Shown: in pieces, positions 15,845-23,310 of the stretch | How positions within the stretch are numbered: position 1 is the stretch's first letter | Layout: each line of letters begins with the position of its first letter | NCBI GenBank assembly: GCA_002348365.1 | Contig: DEBC01000040.1 | Coordinates: forward strand, 12,791 to 38,101 | DNA length: 25,311 bases | Source: Alphaproteobacteria bacterium UBA2966 | Lineage (GTDB): Bacteria > Pseudomonadota > Alphaproteobacteria > UBA2966 | Direction: 5' to 3' | Notes under the pieces: model-generated | Databases searched by the model: none | What the model was told of the DNA's origin: nothing | The model's input: the letters and a program-made list of their open reading frames with translations, nothing else | Program-made: the position numbers and the translations under genes

Positions 15845-17206
15845 ATGAGCCAATCCGATGCCAGTGCAGAACAAGAGGCGGGCGCTCCCGGCACGCGCAG
15901 CATGAAAGAGTACTACGAAATCGCCGAGCAGGTGCTGCCCGGGGCCGGTCTCGCAGTTTACTCTAACCCCGACGACATCCGATTTGTCGTGCACAAGGGC
16001 GAGGGCGCCAAACTCCAGGACGTCGACGGCAAGTGGTACATCGATTATTCGATGGCCGCGTCGGTCAACATTCTCGGCCATACCCATCCGGCTCTCGCAG
16101 AGGCGATGACCGATCAGATGAGCCGCGGCCACCTGCATTTCGGCAATCTCAATGTGCCGGTGATCGAGCTCGCGAAGGAACTCGTCGACGCCATTCCCTG
16201 TGCCGAGATGGTGGTGTTCGGCTCAACGGGGTCGGAGGCCAATGCTTATGCCTTGCGGATGGCGCGTTCATTTACCGGGCGCGACAAGGTGATGAAGTTC
16301 GAGGGCGCCTATCACGGCGCCCATGACTATTCCGCCATCAGTACCTTCGGCGGTGGCGCGACCGAAACGCCGCACATCACGAACTTCCCGCATGGCGTGC
16401 CTGACAGCGCCGGTATTCCCCAGGCCGTCCAGGACACCGTGCTGGTCGCACCCTTCAACGATCTTGAGGCGGTGCGCAGGATCATCGAGGAACATCCCAA
16501 CGAGATCGCGGCTATCACAGCCGAACTGGTGCAGCGCAACATCCCGCCGCACCCCGACTTCCATCAGGGCTTGCGTGATCTCTGCGACGAATTCGATATC
16601 CTGCTCATCTACGATGAAGTGGTGTCTGGCTTCCGCATGTCCTATGCCGGTGGTCAGGGTTACTACGGTGTGACACCGGATCTTGCGGCTTACGGCAAGA
16701 TCATCGGTGGCGGTGCAGCCCTGTCGGCGGTCGCGGGACCGGCAGAAATCCTCAATCACGCCAATCCACGCCGTCGTGGTGAGGACGACTACGTTTTCGT
16801 CAATGGCACCCATTGCGGCAATCCATTGGCGGCGGCGGCTGGTCTAGCCAATCTGCGCGAACTCAAGAAGCCCGGCTTCTACGACTTCCTGAACGGGCAG
16901 GCGGAGAAGATGCGCGAGGAGGCCCAGAAGATCTTCGACAAGCACGACATGCCGGTTCTGTCTTACGGCGTTGCATCGTTTTGGAATGTCCTCTTCCGGG
17001 ATGCCCCGCCCCGGAATCAGGCCGACATGGACGCCTCGGGCGATATGATCGCCAGCAAGGAGTTCGATCTGGAACTCGTGCGTCAGGGCATCTATGTTCT
17101 GCCCATCAACCGGCGGTATTTTTCCCTTGCCCACGACGACGAGATTCTCGAAGAGAGCCTGCGGCGCATCGACGCGGCCTGCCGCGTGTGGACGACCACG
17201 CATTAG
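15845..17206 (+). CDS. Class III PLP aminotransferase, glutamate-1-semialdehyde aminomutase-like
   Basis: This is a cytosolic PLP enzyme of the GSAM/omega-transaminase group. The PLP lysine is K285 in AYGKIIGGG, D257 in IYDEVVSGFR pairs with the pyridine nitrogen, and GSTGSEANAYALRMAR and FEGAYHGAHD are the usual cofactor-phosphate and ring contacts. The AVYSNPDDIRFVV start and HPDFHQGLRDLCDEF resemble GSAM-like beta-amino-acid transaminases; true HemL is normally found in haem contexts. ATG at 15845 has AAGGAG eight bases upstream (453 residues); the frame opens slightly earlier at 15836. Its place after HyuBA recalls lactam degradation, in which an opened omega-amino acid is transaminated to a semialdehyde. 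The OMP-decarboxylase-like gene follows after 12 bases. Confidence 0.9.
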   Translation: MSQSDASAEQEAGAPGTRSMKEYYEIAEQVLPGAGLAVYSNPDDIRFVVHKGEGAKLQDVDGKWYIDYSMAASVNILGHTHPALAEAMTDQMSRGHLHFGNLNVPVIELAKELVDAIPCAEMVVFGSTGSEANAYALRMARSFTGRDKVMKFEGAYHGAHDYSAISTFGGGATETPHITNFPHGVPDSAGIPQAVQDTVLVAPFNDLEAVRRIIEEHPNEIAAITAELVQRNIPPHPDFHQGLRDLCDEFDILLIYDEVVSGFRMSYAGGQGYYGVTPDLAAYGKIIGGGAALSAVAGPAEILNHANPRRRGEDDYVFVNGTHCGNPLAAAAGLANLRELKKPGFYDFLNGQAEKMREEAQKIFDKHDMPVLSYGVASFWNVLFRDAPPRNQADMDASGDMIASKEFDLELVRQGIYVLPINRRYFSLAHDDEILEESLRRIDAACRVWTTTH

Positions 17207-17218
17207 GCGGAATCTGTG

Positions 17219-17959
17219 ATGGCCGGCCCGCGAGTTGACGCGCCCGGCCGCCTGATCGTCGCACTCGATGTTCCGAGTGTCGCTGAGGCGCGCGACATCG
17301 TCTCCGAGCTGGAAGGCGTCGTCTCCTTCTACAAGGTTGGCCTCCACATCCAGTGGGATGACTCGTTCAAGCCGTTGGTTCTGGACCTCCTGAATGCGGG
17401 AAAAGAGGTCTTCATCGACTACAAGTACGCTGACATTGGCGCCACCATGCAGGGGGGCGTCGCGGGCGTAGCGCGCACGGGCGCGACGTTCCTGACCATC
17501 CAGGGGAGCGGGGAGACCACCGAAGCAGCCATGGCCGCGGCGCTGGCAGGCCGCGGTGACAGTGCGCGGCCCAAACTTCTGCTCGTGACGGTTTTAACCA
17601 GTGTCGACGATGCCGATGTCGCTGCGCTTGGCCGCCACAGCACGGTCGAAGAGCTTGCTGTTGAGCGCGCGCAGATGGCAGCCCGCGCGGGTTTCGACGG
17701 CGCGATCACCTCAGGCCATGAGGCTGCGGCTATCCGCGCCGTGGTGCCCCCGGACTTCCTCATCGTCACCCCAGGCGTGCGCCCCGCCGCCGCCGCGATT
17801 GACGATCAGAAGCGCATCGTCACCCCGGCCGCCGCCATCAAAGCCGGCGCGGATTACCTCGTGGTCGGGCGGCCCATCATCGGCCAGGACGATCGCCAGG
17901 CCGCGGCGGAAGCGATCATCGCCGAGATGCAGCCGGCCTTCGACGCCCGCTCCAGTTAA
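17219..17959 (+). CDS. pyrF: Orotidine 5'-phosphate decarboxylase family protein
   Basis: This is a TIM-barrel protein of the OMP decarboxylase family, which decarboxylates orotidine monophosphate to UMP in pyrimidine synthesis. The first strand reads RLIVALDVPS (D17), the second FYKVGLHI (K39), and the catalytic tetrad motif DYKYADIGATM gives D67-x-K69-x-x-D72. The phosphate-binding end has VTPGVRP and GADYLVVGRPI. GTG at 17216 and ATG at 17219 are both possible starts. It ends a hydantoinase/transaminase operon, separated by only 12 bases. It could be the housekeeping PyrF placed there by chance, or an operon-specific decarboxylase. The intact tetrad favours a genuine OMPDC reaction, so the symbol is by family. 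Confidence 0.82.
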   Translation: MAGPRVDAPGRLIVALDVPSVAEARDIVSELEGVVSFYKVGLHIQWDDSFKPLVLDLLNAGKEVFIDYKYADIGATMQGGVAGVARTGATFLTIQGSGETTEAAMAAALAGRGDSARPKLLLVTVLTSVDDADVAALGRHSTVEELAVERAQMAARAGFDGAITSGHEAAAIRAVVPPDFLIVTPGVRPAAAAIDDQKRIVTPAAAIKAGADYLVVGRPIIGQDDRQAAAEAIIAEMQPAFDARSS

Positions 17960-17975
17960 ATCAGCTCCTGCCATT

Positions 17976-18003
17976 TTGAATTGGCTGAAGGGCCAATTAT
18001 GAT
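17976..18003 (+). promoter_or_regulatory. Predicted promoter of mct-meh with an inverted repeat between its hexamers
   Basis: TTGAAT (17976-17981) and TATGAT (17998-18003) with a 16-base spacer form a plausible sigma-70 promoter. The perfect inverted repeat AATTGGC-TGAAGG-GCCAATT (17979-17998) fills the spacer and overlaps both hexamers, where a repressor operator would sit. It could alternatively be a weak hairpin after pyrF. Confidence 0.55.
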
Positions 18004-18011
18004 ATAGCCGC

Positions 18012-18031
18012 GCCTGGATCGTTCTCCAGGC
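18012..18031 (+). other. Leader hairpin of mct
   Basis: GCCTGGA-TCGTTC-TCCAGGC is a perfect 7-bp stem with a six-base loop, between the predicted promoter and the mct start. It would lie near the 5' end of the transcript. No terminator-like T-tract follows. It may stabilise or control the mRNA. Confidence 0.45.
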
Positions 18032-18060
18032 TGCATGGCACGAACCACTCTGACAGGCTC

Positions 18061-19284
18061 ATGAATCGTATTCTCGAAGGCCTTCGCGTCGTCGAGGGCT
18101 CCGCCTTCATCGCTGCACCGCTCGGCGGTATGACATTGGCCCAGATGGGCGCCGACGTCATTCGGTTCGACCCGATCGGCGGCGGCCTCGACTGGAACCG
18201 CTGGCCGGTCACCGACTCGGGCCGGTCGCTCTACTGGGTCGGGCTCAACAAGGGAAAGCGCTCCATCGCCATCAATCTGCGCGAGGACGAAGGACGCGAA
18301 CTTGCCCGGGCTCTGATTACTGCGCCGGGCGAGAACAGCGGCATCTTTCTCACCAATTTCGCGCCGTCGGGCTGGCTTGCCTACGACAAACTCAGGGAAG
18401 ACCGCGACGATCTCATCATGATGAACATCCTGGGGCACAGCGATGGTTCATCCGCGGTCGACTACACCGTCAACTGTGCCGTGGGCTATCCCTACACCAC
18501 GGGAAACGCCGAGCGGGATGCCCCAGTCAACCATGTGTTTCCGGGCTGGGATGCGGTGTGCGGTGTCACGGCATCGACCGGTATCCTCGCTGCCGAACGT
18601 CATCGCCGGCTGACCGGGGAAGGCCAGTACATCAGTCTGGCGCTGTCGGACGTCGCTTACGCCATGGTGGGAAACTTCGGCCATATCGCCGAGGCGCAGA
18701 TCAAGAAAGAGACGCGCCCGCCGTATGGCAATGACCTCTACGGCGCCTTCGGCCGCGATTTCGGCACCCGCGACGGCCGGCGCATCATGATTGTGGCGAT
18801 CACACGGCGGCAATGGAGCGAGCTGGTCAAGGTCGTGGGGATGGAAGAAGAAGCCGCTCGGATCGCCGAGTCCACTGGCCGGAATCTTAATGATGAAGGG
18901 GATCGTTTCGAGGCCCGCGATGCCATCGCCGATGTGGTCCGTCCCTGGGTCGAGAGCCGATCGTTGTCCGACGTGGAGACCGCGTTCGACGGTACCGGAG
19001 TCTGCTGGGGACTGTACCAGGACTTTGTCGAGATGGTGGAAGGCGACCCTCGGTGCTCGCCCGCCAATCCGATGTTCCAGGAGCTGGACCAGCCGGGGGT
19101 CGGGCATTATCTCGTGCCGGGCTCCCCGCTGGATTTCGGGGCGGCACCGCGCGAGACCGTTCGGCCGGCGCCGCAGCTTGGCGAGAACACCGACGAGGTG
19201 CTGTCTACCATTCTCGGTCTCGGCGACGGGCAACTGGGCGATCTGCACGATCGCGGGATCGTCGCCGGTCCGTCCACCAACTAG
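18061..19284 (+). CDS. mct: 2-methylfumaryl-CoA isomerase (mesaconyl-CoA C1-C4 CoA transferase)
   Basis: This is a family III (CaiB/BaiF) CoA transferase that moves CoA within mesaconyl-CoA from C1 to C4, a step of the glyoxylate-propionyl-CoA half of the 3-hydroxypropionate bi-cycle. The N-terminus LRVVEGSAFIAAPLGGMTLA followed by GADVIRFDPIGGGLD, WVGLNKGKRSIAINLRE, the central VDYTVN and LYGAFGRDF, and the end PGSPLDFGAAP closely follow the Mct pattern I know from Chloroflexus and Accumulibacter. D164 in PGWDAV is the expected catalytic Asp that forms the acyl-enzyme. Its 407 residues are normal for the family. The ribosome site (ACAGG) is weak. It is followed after 23 bases by meh, the next enzyme of the pathway, which strongly supports the call. 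Confidence 0.9.
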   Translation: MNRILEGLRVVEGSAFIAAPLGGMTLAQMGADVIRFDPIGGGLDWNRWPVTDSGRSLYWVGLNKGKRSIAINLREDEGRELARALITAPGENSGIFLTNFAPSGWLAYDKLREDRDDLIMMNILGHSDGSSAVDYTVNCAVGYPYTTGNAERDAPVNHVFPGWDAVCGVTASTGILAAERHRRLTGEGQYISLALSDVAYAMVGNFGHIAEAQIKKETRPPYGNDLYGAFGRDFGTRDGRRIMIVAITRRQWSELVKVVGMEEEAARIAESTGRNLNDEGDRFEARDAIADVVRPWVESRSLSDVETAFDGTGVCWGLYQDFVEMVEGDPRCSPANPMFQELDQPGVGHYLVPGSPLDFGAAPRETVRPAPQLGENTDEVLSTILGLGDGQLGDLHDRGIVAGPSTN

Positions 19285-19307
19285 ATCTCCAACCTCCAGG
19301 AAATGAC

Positions 19308-20159
19308 ATGAGCGCAGTCGAAAAGCCCTACACCGATTGGATCGGCAATACCGAGGAAATCGAGGATTACATCTCACTGACGCCGGTGCGTCTCCTCCAG
19401 ATGACGCTCGACGATACGGACACCGTTCTCACGGAGGGTGACGCGTTGCCGCCGATCTGGCACTGGTGCTACTTCCTCGAAGCGGCGCCTCAATCGATAC
19501 TGGGTCCCGATGGTCACCCGCCGCGCGGGGGCTTCCTGCCGCCGGTGGCGTTGCCGCGCCGCATGTTCGCGGGCGGTCGGACGGCGTTTGTCACACCTCT
19601 CCGCATCGGAGCGCACGCGCGCCAGACTGCCGAGGTTAAGAGCGTGGTCGAGAAGGAGGGGCGTACGGGAAAGCTCTGCTTCGTGACCGTGCGCTACACC
19701 ATCGAGCAGGAGGGCACGACCTGCATCGAGGAAGAGCGGGACTTCGTCTACCGCGAGGAAGGTGCGCCTGCTTCGGCGCCCGAGCCACAGGATCTGCCGC
19801 CGGTGCCGGCGGGGTCCTGGTCACGGGACGTGACACCGGACCCCGTGATGCTGTTCCGCTATTCGGCCCTGACCTTCAACGGACATCGCATCCACTACGA
19901 CCAGCCCTACGTCACGCAGGTCGAGCGCTATCCCGGCCTGATCGTCCATGGGCCGCTCCTGGCGACCTTGCTCCTCGATCTCGTGCGCCTGAATCAGGAC
20001 CGTCCTGTGGCAGGTTTCTCGTTCCAGGCACGGGCACCGATATTCGATCTCAATCCGTTCCGCGTCGTGGCGACGCCGGGAGATGGCGACGAGGTCGATC
20101 TGAAGGCGGAAGGTCCCGACGGCACGCTCTGCATGCAGGCCAGCGCAACATTGGGTTAG
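19308..20159 (+). CDS. meh: 3-methylfumaryl-CoA hydratase (mesaconyl-C4-CoA hydratase)
   Basis: It hydrates mesaconyl-C4-CoA to citramalyl-CoA, following Mct. It is a MaoC/HTD2-like double hotdog protein of 283 residues. The N-terminal half has the DTDTVLTEGDALPPIWHW and GGFLPPVALPRRMFAGG segments. The C-terminal hotdog carries the hydratase motif FNGHRIHYDQPYV (about 190-202, with N191, H193, H196 and D198 as candidates) and YPGLIVHGPLLATLL. The frame is open from 19053, inside mct; ATG at 19308 has AGGAAATG-type ribosome bases just upstream and removes a 255-base overlap. No mch (mesaconyl-C1-CoA hydratase) or citramalyl-CoA lyase gene is in the window. Confidence 0.87.
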   Translation: MSAVEKPYTDWIGNTEEIEDYISLTPVRLLQMTLDDTDTVLTEGDALPPIWHWCYFLEAAPQSILGPDGHPPRGGFLPPVALPRRMFAGGRTAFVTPLRIGAHARQTAEVKSVVEKEGRTGKLCFVTVRYTIEQEGTTCIEEERDFVYREEGAPASAPEPQDLPPVPAGSWSRDVTPDPVMLFRYSALTFNGHRIHYDQPYVTQVERYPGLIVHGPLLATLLLDLVRLNQDRPVAGFSFQARAPIFDLNPFRVVATPGDGDEVDLKAEGPDGTLCMQASATLG

Positions 20160-20217
20160 CGGACCGCCGGATTTTTCCGAGTTCTAGTGAGAATCTCGAT
20201 AACGGCAGTCTAAATTC

Positions 20218-20250
20218 CGTCATCGCCTGGCTGTGCCCGGGCAATCCAGT
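20218..20250 (+). repeat. Left terminal inverted repeat
   Basis: This copy begins CGTCATCGCC and ends GGCAATCCAGT. It differs from the reverse complement of the right copy at four positions, all in its first half. Its own internal hairpin is weaker than the right copy's, with one G-T pair. Confidence 0.75.
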
Positions 20251-20269
20251 TCTTCGCGGAGAGTAGGCG

Positions 20270-20554
20270 ATGGGTGGCTGGGTCTACATTGTCTCCAATA
20301 AACACAATGGCACGCTCTACGTCGGTGTCACGGCTGACATTCACCGACGGGCTTGGGAGCACCGGGAGGGGCTAGTTGAGGGATTCTCCAAGCGGTACAG
20401 CCTCACTCGACTTGTGCACCTGGAACATCATGAGGATATTCGCGACGCGATTCACCGCGAGAAGCGGATTAAGCACTGGTTACGGCGGCAGAAACTGACA
20501 CTGATCGAAAGCGCGAATCCAGACTGGGAGGACTTGTACGAAACGCTAAATTGA
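20270..20554 (+). CDS. GIY-YIG nuclease, single-domain
   Basis: This is a 94-residue stand-alone GIY-YIG domain, the length of the UvrC-like or YhbQ-like domain alone. WVYIVSNKHNGTLYVGVT holds the GIY (here VYI) and YIG (here YVG) motifs, and ADIHRRAWEHREG has the catalytic Arg and His region. The rest is basic with no DNA-binding extra domain (EKRIKHWLRRQKL). GGAGAG lies just before the ATG. The stop codon TGA overlaps the first base of the right 33-bp repeat, and the left repeat ends 19 bases before the ATG, so the gene and the repeats form one compact unit. Such proteins are numerous and often multi-copy in alphaproteobacteria. A role in moving or cleaving its own repeats is my inference. 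Confidence 0.9.
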   Translation: MGGWVYIVSNKHNGTLYVGVTADIHRRAWEHREGLVEGFSKRYSLTRLVHLEHHEDIRDAIHREKRIKHWLRRQKLTLIESANPDWEDLYETLN

Positions 20555-20586
20555 CTGGATTGCCCGGGCTCCGCCGGGCAATGACG
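20554..20586 (-). repeat. Right terminal inverted repeat
   Basis: This begins ACTGGATTGCCCGGGC and ends GGCAATGACG. It contains a stable 8-bp stem and overlaps the stop codon of the nuclease gene. It may also serve as a transcription roadblock between the convergent nuclease and hydrolase genes. Confidence 0.75.
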
Positions 20587-20633
20587 ATTCCCCTAAGCGT
20601 CCCACCATGTGGATGCGAAGTTGTCATTGCCAG

Positions 20634-21521
20634 CTATTTTTCCTGACTCTTAGAGACGGGATCGCCGATCGGGATCTCCATCAGGTCTTCGCCGTAGTAG
20701 AGGTTGCCCTTGTAGATCGCGCCGATCTCGCGCAGCACCTTCTCCCGCATTCCCGGCTTGTCGATCTGCGGCAGCACGTGGGTCACCACCAGGCTCTTGG
20801 CCTTGGCCTCCTTCGCCATGCGGGCGATTTCCAGATGACCCGCCGCGCCCTTGGCATAGGCCTTGGAGCGTTCGGTCCCGCTGTAATAGGGGCACATATA
20901 CACCAGCACATCGGCGTTCTGGGCGAGCTTCACCATCGCCGTGCAAGGTCCGCAGTCGCCCGAGTAGGCGAATACGCCTTCCGGTGTCTCCATGCGGAAG
21001 CCATATGAAATGAGGTAAGGCTGGACATGGGGCACCGACCGTGCCGTGACCGTCCAACCGTCTCCGGCAATCGTTTGTCCGGATCGTATCTCCGAGACCT
21101 TCGGACGTGGCTTCTTGCGGACGCCGGTGCCGCCCCGGGATTCGTAAACATCGATCGAACCCTGGTGCCTGGTACGCGCCTCAAGGTCGGGCCCGAAGGC
21201 GCCGTTTTTTCCGATCAGCGCCTGTGTCATGCGTTTGGTGTGCGGTGGCCCGTATACCTTGAGTTCGGGGACCTTGCCGGCCCCCTGGTCCCAGTGGGTC
21301 AGCAGAAGCCGCGCATAATCGAGGCAGTGGTCGTAGTGCAGGTGGCTGAAGAACACGTGTGTGATGTCAACCGCTCGCTTGCCGGCTTCCATCATGCGGT
21401 GATAGGTGCCGGGTCCCTGGTCGAAGAGGATCACATCGTCGCCCACTTCGACCATGTAGCCGGAACTCGCCCGATGGAGTTGCGGTTTCGGGACACCGGT
21501 GCCGAGGAGAGTGATCTTCAT
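20634..21521 (-). CDS. Metallo-beta-lactamase-fold hydrolase, copy B
   Basis: This is a binuclear-metal hydrolase related to RNase Z/arylsulfatase-like MBL proteins. HLHYDH gives H60, H62, D64 and H65. VPHVQP gives H165, YSGDCGPC gives D189, and VTHVLPQ gives H248. The full metal set is therefore present in 295 residues. No signal peptide is visible, so it is cytosolic. It follows copy A by 10 bases in the same direction, and an AGGA lies about nine bases before the ATG. Against copy A it aligns without gaps at about 73% identity, with changes concentrated in the tail and in residues 155-240. The substrate is unknown. Confidence 0.9.
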   Translation of the reverse strand: MKITLLGTGVPKPQLHRASSGYMVEVGDDVILFDQGPGTYHRMMEAGKRAVDITHVFFSHLHYDHCLDYARLLLTHWDQGAGKVPELKVYGPPHTKRMTQALIGKNGAFGPDLEARTRHQGSIDVYESRGGTGVRKKPRPKVSEIRSGQTIAGDGWTVTARSVPHVQPYLISYGFRMETPEGVFAYSGDCGPCTAMVKLAQNADVLVYMCPYYSGTERSKAYAKGAAGHLEIARMAKEAKAKSLVVTHVLPQIDKPGMREKVLREIGAIYKGNLYYGEDLMEIPIGDPVSKSQEK

Positions 21522-21531
21522 CGGACCGATC

Positions 21532-22419
21532 CTAGCGTTCCCTGTCCGTCGCCATCGGCGCCTCCAGCGGAATCTCCATCAGGTCCTCGCCGAAGAACAG
21601 GTTGCCTTTGTAGACCTTGCCCATGTCCCTCAGCACCTTTTCGCGAAGACCGGGTTCGTCCATTTGCTTGAGAACGTGGCTGACGACGAGGTTCTTGACC
21701 CCCGCAGCCTGTCCGACTTCCGCCACCTCCATGTGCCCGGCGACGCCCTTGGCGAACGCCTTGCTGGGCTCCGTACCCGATAGGTAGTGGGTCATGTAGA
21801 CCATCACGTCGGCACCCTTGGCGAGCTTCTTCATGGCATTGCAGGGGCCGCAGTCGCCGGAGTAGACGAACGATCCCGCATCACAGTCGAGCCGGAATCC
21901 ATATGAGATCAGGTAGGGCTGTACGTGCGGGACGGAAGTCACCCGCACCTTCCAGCCGTTCCCCTTGATCACCTGGCCGCTGCGGATCTCGGTGACCTCG
22001 GGTTTGGGTTTCTTGCGCTCGCCGATCCCGCCCCGCGACTGGTAAACGTCGATGGAAACCTGATGTTTGGTCCGCGCTTCGAGGTCCGGCCCGAACACAC
22101 CGTTCTTGCCGATGATGGCCTGGGTCATGCGTTTCATGTGCGGCGGACCGTAGACCTTGAGTTCTGGAATCTCACCGGCACCCTGATCCCAATGTGTCAT
22201 GAGCAGACGCATATAGTCGAGGCAGTGATCGTAGTGGAGATGGCTGAAGAACACATGCGTCACGTCGACCGCGCGCTTGCCCGCTTCCATCATGCGGTGA
22301 TAGGCGCCGGGACCGTGATCAAACAGGATGAGATCGTCGCCGACCTCGACCATGTATCCCGAACTCATGCGCTTCAACGATGGCGCCGGCGTACCCGTCC
22401 CGAGCAGCGTAATCTTCAT
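21532..22419 (-). CDS. Metallo-beta-lactamase-fold hydrolase, copy A
   Basis: This is the first gene of the tandem pair and the same length as copy B (295 residues). HLHYDH (60-65), VPHVQP (H165), YSGDCGPC (D189) and VSHVLKQ (H248) keep every metal ligand, so both copies should be active. GGGAGGG lies upstream of the ATG at 22419. The two copies are one operon from a duplication old enough to allow about 27% divergence, suggesting different substrates. The operon is divergent from the broken SDR, separated by about 96 bases. I cannot assign a substrate. Confidence 0.9.
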   Translation of the reverse strand: MKITLLGTGTPAPSLKRMSSGYMVEVGDDLILFDHGPGAYHRMMEAGKRAVDVTHVFFSHLHYDHCLDYMRLLMTHWDQGAGEIPELKVYGPPHMKRMTQAIIGKNGVFGPDLEARTKHQVSIDVYQSRGGIGERKKPKPEVTEIRSGQVIKGNGWKVRVTSVPHVQPYLISYGFRLDCDAGSFVYSGDCGPCNAMKKLAKGADVMVYMTHYLSGTEPSKAFAKGVAGHMEVAEVGQAAGVKNLVVSHVLKQMDEPGLREKVLRDMGKVYKGNLFFGEDLMEIPLEAPMATDRER

Positions 22420-22515
22420 CTCTGATCGCCCTCCCTTTGTGAATCACTGTAGTTTGACACCACTATCCAAAGCCCGCGGGCCAAACGCAAGGTGTCGCGG
22501 CCAGGAATGCATGCC

Positions 22516-23301
22516 ATGGACCTGAGTCTCGAAGGCAAGCAAGCCCTCGTCACCGGTGCCAGCCGGGGCATCGGGCGAGCCATTGCCGAACGATTGGCGG
22601 ATGAGGGGTGTGATCTGCTGCTCGTCGCGCGGACCCCGGCGGATGTCGAGGCCGTTGCAGCGGAGATCGCCGAAATTTCGGGACGACAGGTGGCGCCCTG
22701 CGTGGCGGATCTTTCTGAACAGGATGGAGTGGAATTGGTGGCTACCGAAGTGAACGCCGTCTTCGGCGGGCTCGACATCCTGATCAACAATTCCGGCGCC
22801 GCAAAGGGCCGGACGATCCTGGAACTCGACGACGGGGACTGGCATGAGGGGTTTGCGCTCAAGTTCTTCGGTGCTTTGCGCCTGATCCGCACGCTGTGGC
22901 CGTTCCTGAAGGATTCCGGAGGATCCGTGATCAACATTTCCGGGTACTTCGGCAAGTCTCCGGCTCCGAACATCATCCTGGGTGGGGCCGTGAACGCGGC
23001 CCTGGAGAACGCCTCGAAGGCGCTGGCGCAGATGGGACTGGCCGATGACGTCAACGTCAACGTCGTCCGGCCCGGCATGACTATGACGGACCGGCACCGG
23101 GCGCTTCTCGTGCAATGGGGTGAGGCACAGGGACTCACGGCGCAGGAAGCCGAGCGCCGTCGTATCGACACGATGGGCCTGTGACGCGCGGGCGAGCCCG
23201 CGGACGTGGCGGCGCTGGTTGCTTTCCTCGTTTCGCCGCTTGCCCGCCATATCGACGGCGCTATCCTGCCGGTTGATGGTGGCGGCACACGAGCACTATA
23301 G
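22516..23301 (+). pseudogene. Short-chain dehydrogenase-like gene interrupted by an in-frame TGA
   Basis: It starts as a classical SDR: GASRGIGRAIAERLADEG, NNSGAAKG and VINISGYFG are present. The frame stops at TGA 23182-23184, but the codons after it continue without a frame change into RAGEPADVAALVAFLVSPLA and LPVDGGGT, the normal SDR ending, and stop at TAG 23299-23301. Restoring the TGA to GGA (Gly, as in MGL-G-RAGEP) gives 261 residues, a normal length. The catalytic YxxxK site is also altered: the region reads IILGGAVNAALENASKAL, with Leu and Val where Tyr and Lys are expected. ATG 22516 has AGGA upstream; the frame is open from GTG 22492. The next gene's ribosome site overlaps the second stop, so the two once formed an operon. 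A sequencing error is the alternative. Confidence 0.85.
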
Positions 23302-23310
23302 GAGCAGTCC

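Larger units (their letters stand above)
20214..20590 (+). mobile_element. Small GIY-YIG element bounded by inverted repeats and a 4-bp direct repeat
   Basis: A unit of about 369 bp starts with a 33-bp sequence (20218-20250) and ends with its inverted copy (20554-20586), identical at 29 of 33 positions. Only one gene, a GIY-YIG nuclease, lies between them. ATTC occurs directly outside both ends (20214-20217 and 20587-20590), as a target duplication would. The right repeat folds as TTGCCCGG-(GCTCCG)-CCGGGCAA, similar to REP-like palindromes common in alphaproteobacteria. It lies between two operons, where insertion does little harm. Mobility is inferred, not shown. Confidence 0.65.

Noticed and set aside
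19053..19307. Long N-terminal extension of meh
   Set aside because: The extra residues overlap mct in another frame, are Arg/Gly-rich and show no family pattern; a good start with ribosome site exists at 19308.
23182..23184. TGA read as glycine (alternative genetic code) or selenocysteine
   Set aside because: Other genes in the window, such as hyuB, end normally at TGA, and no selenocysteine hairpin or selenoprotein family is involved. A point mutation or read error is simpler.
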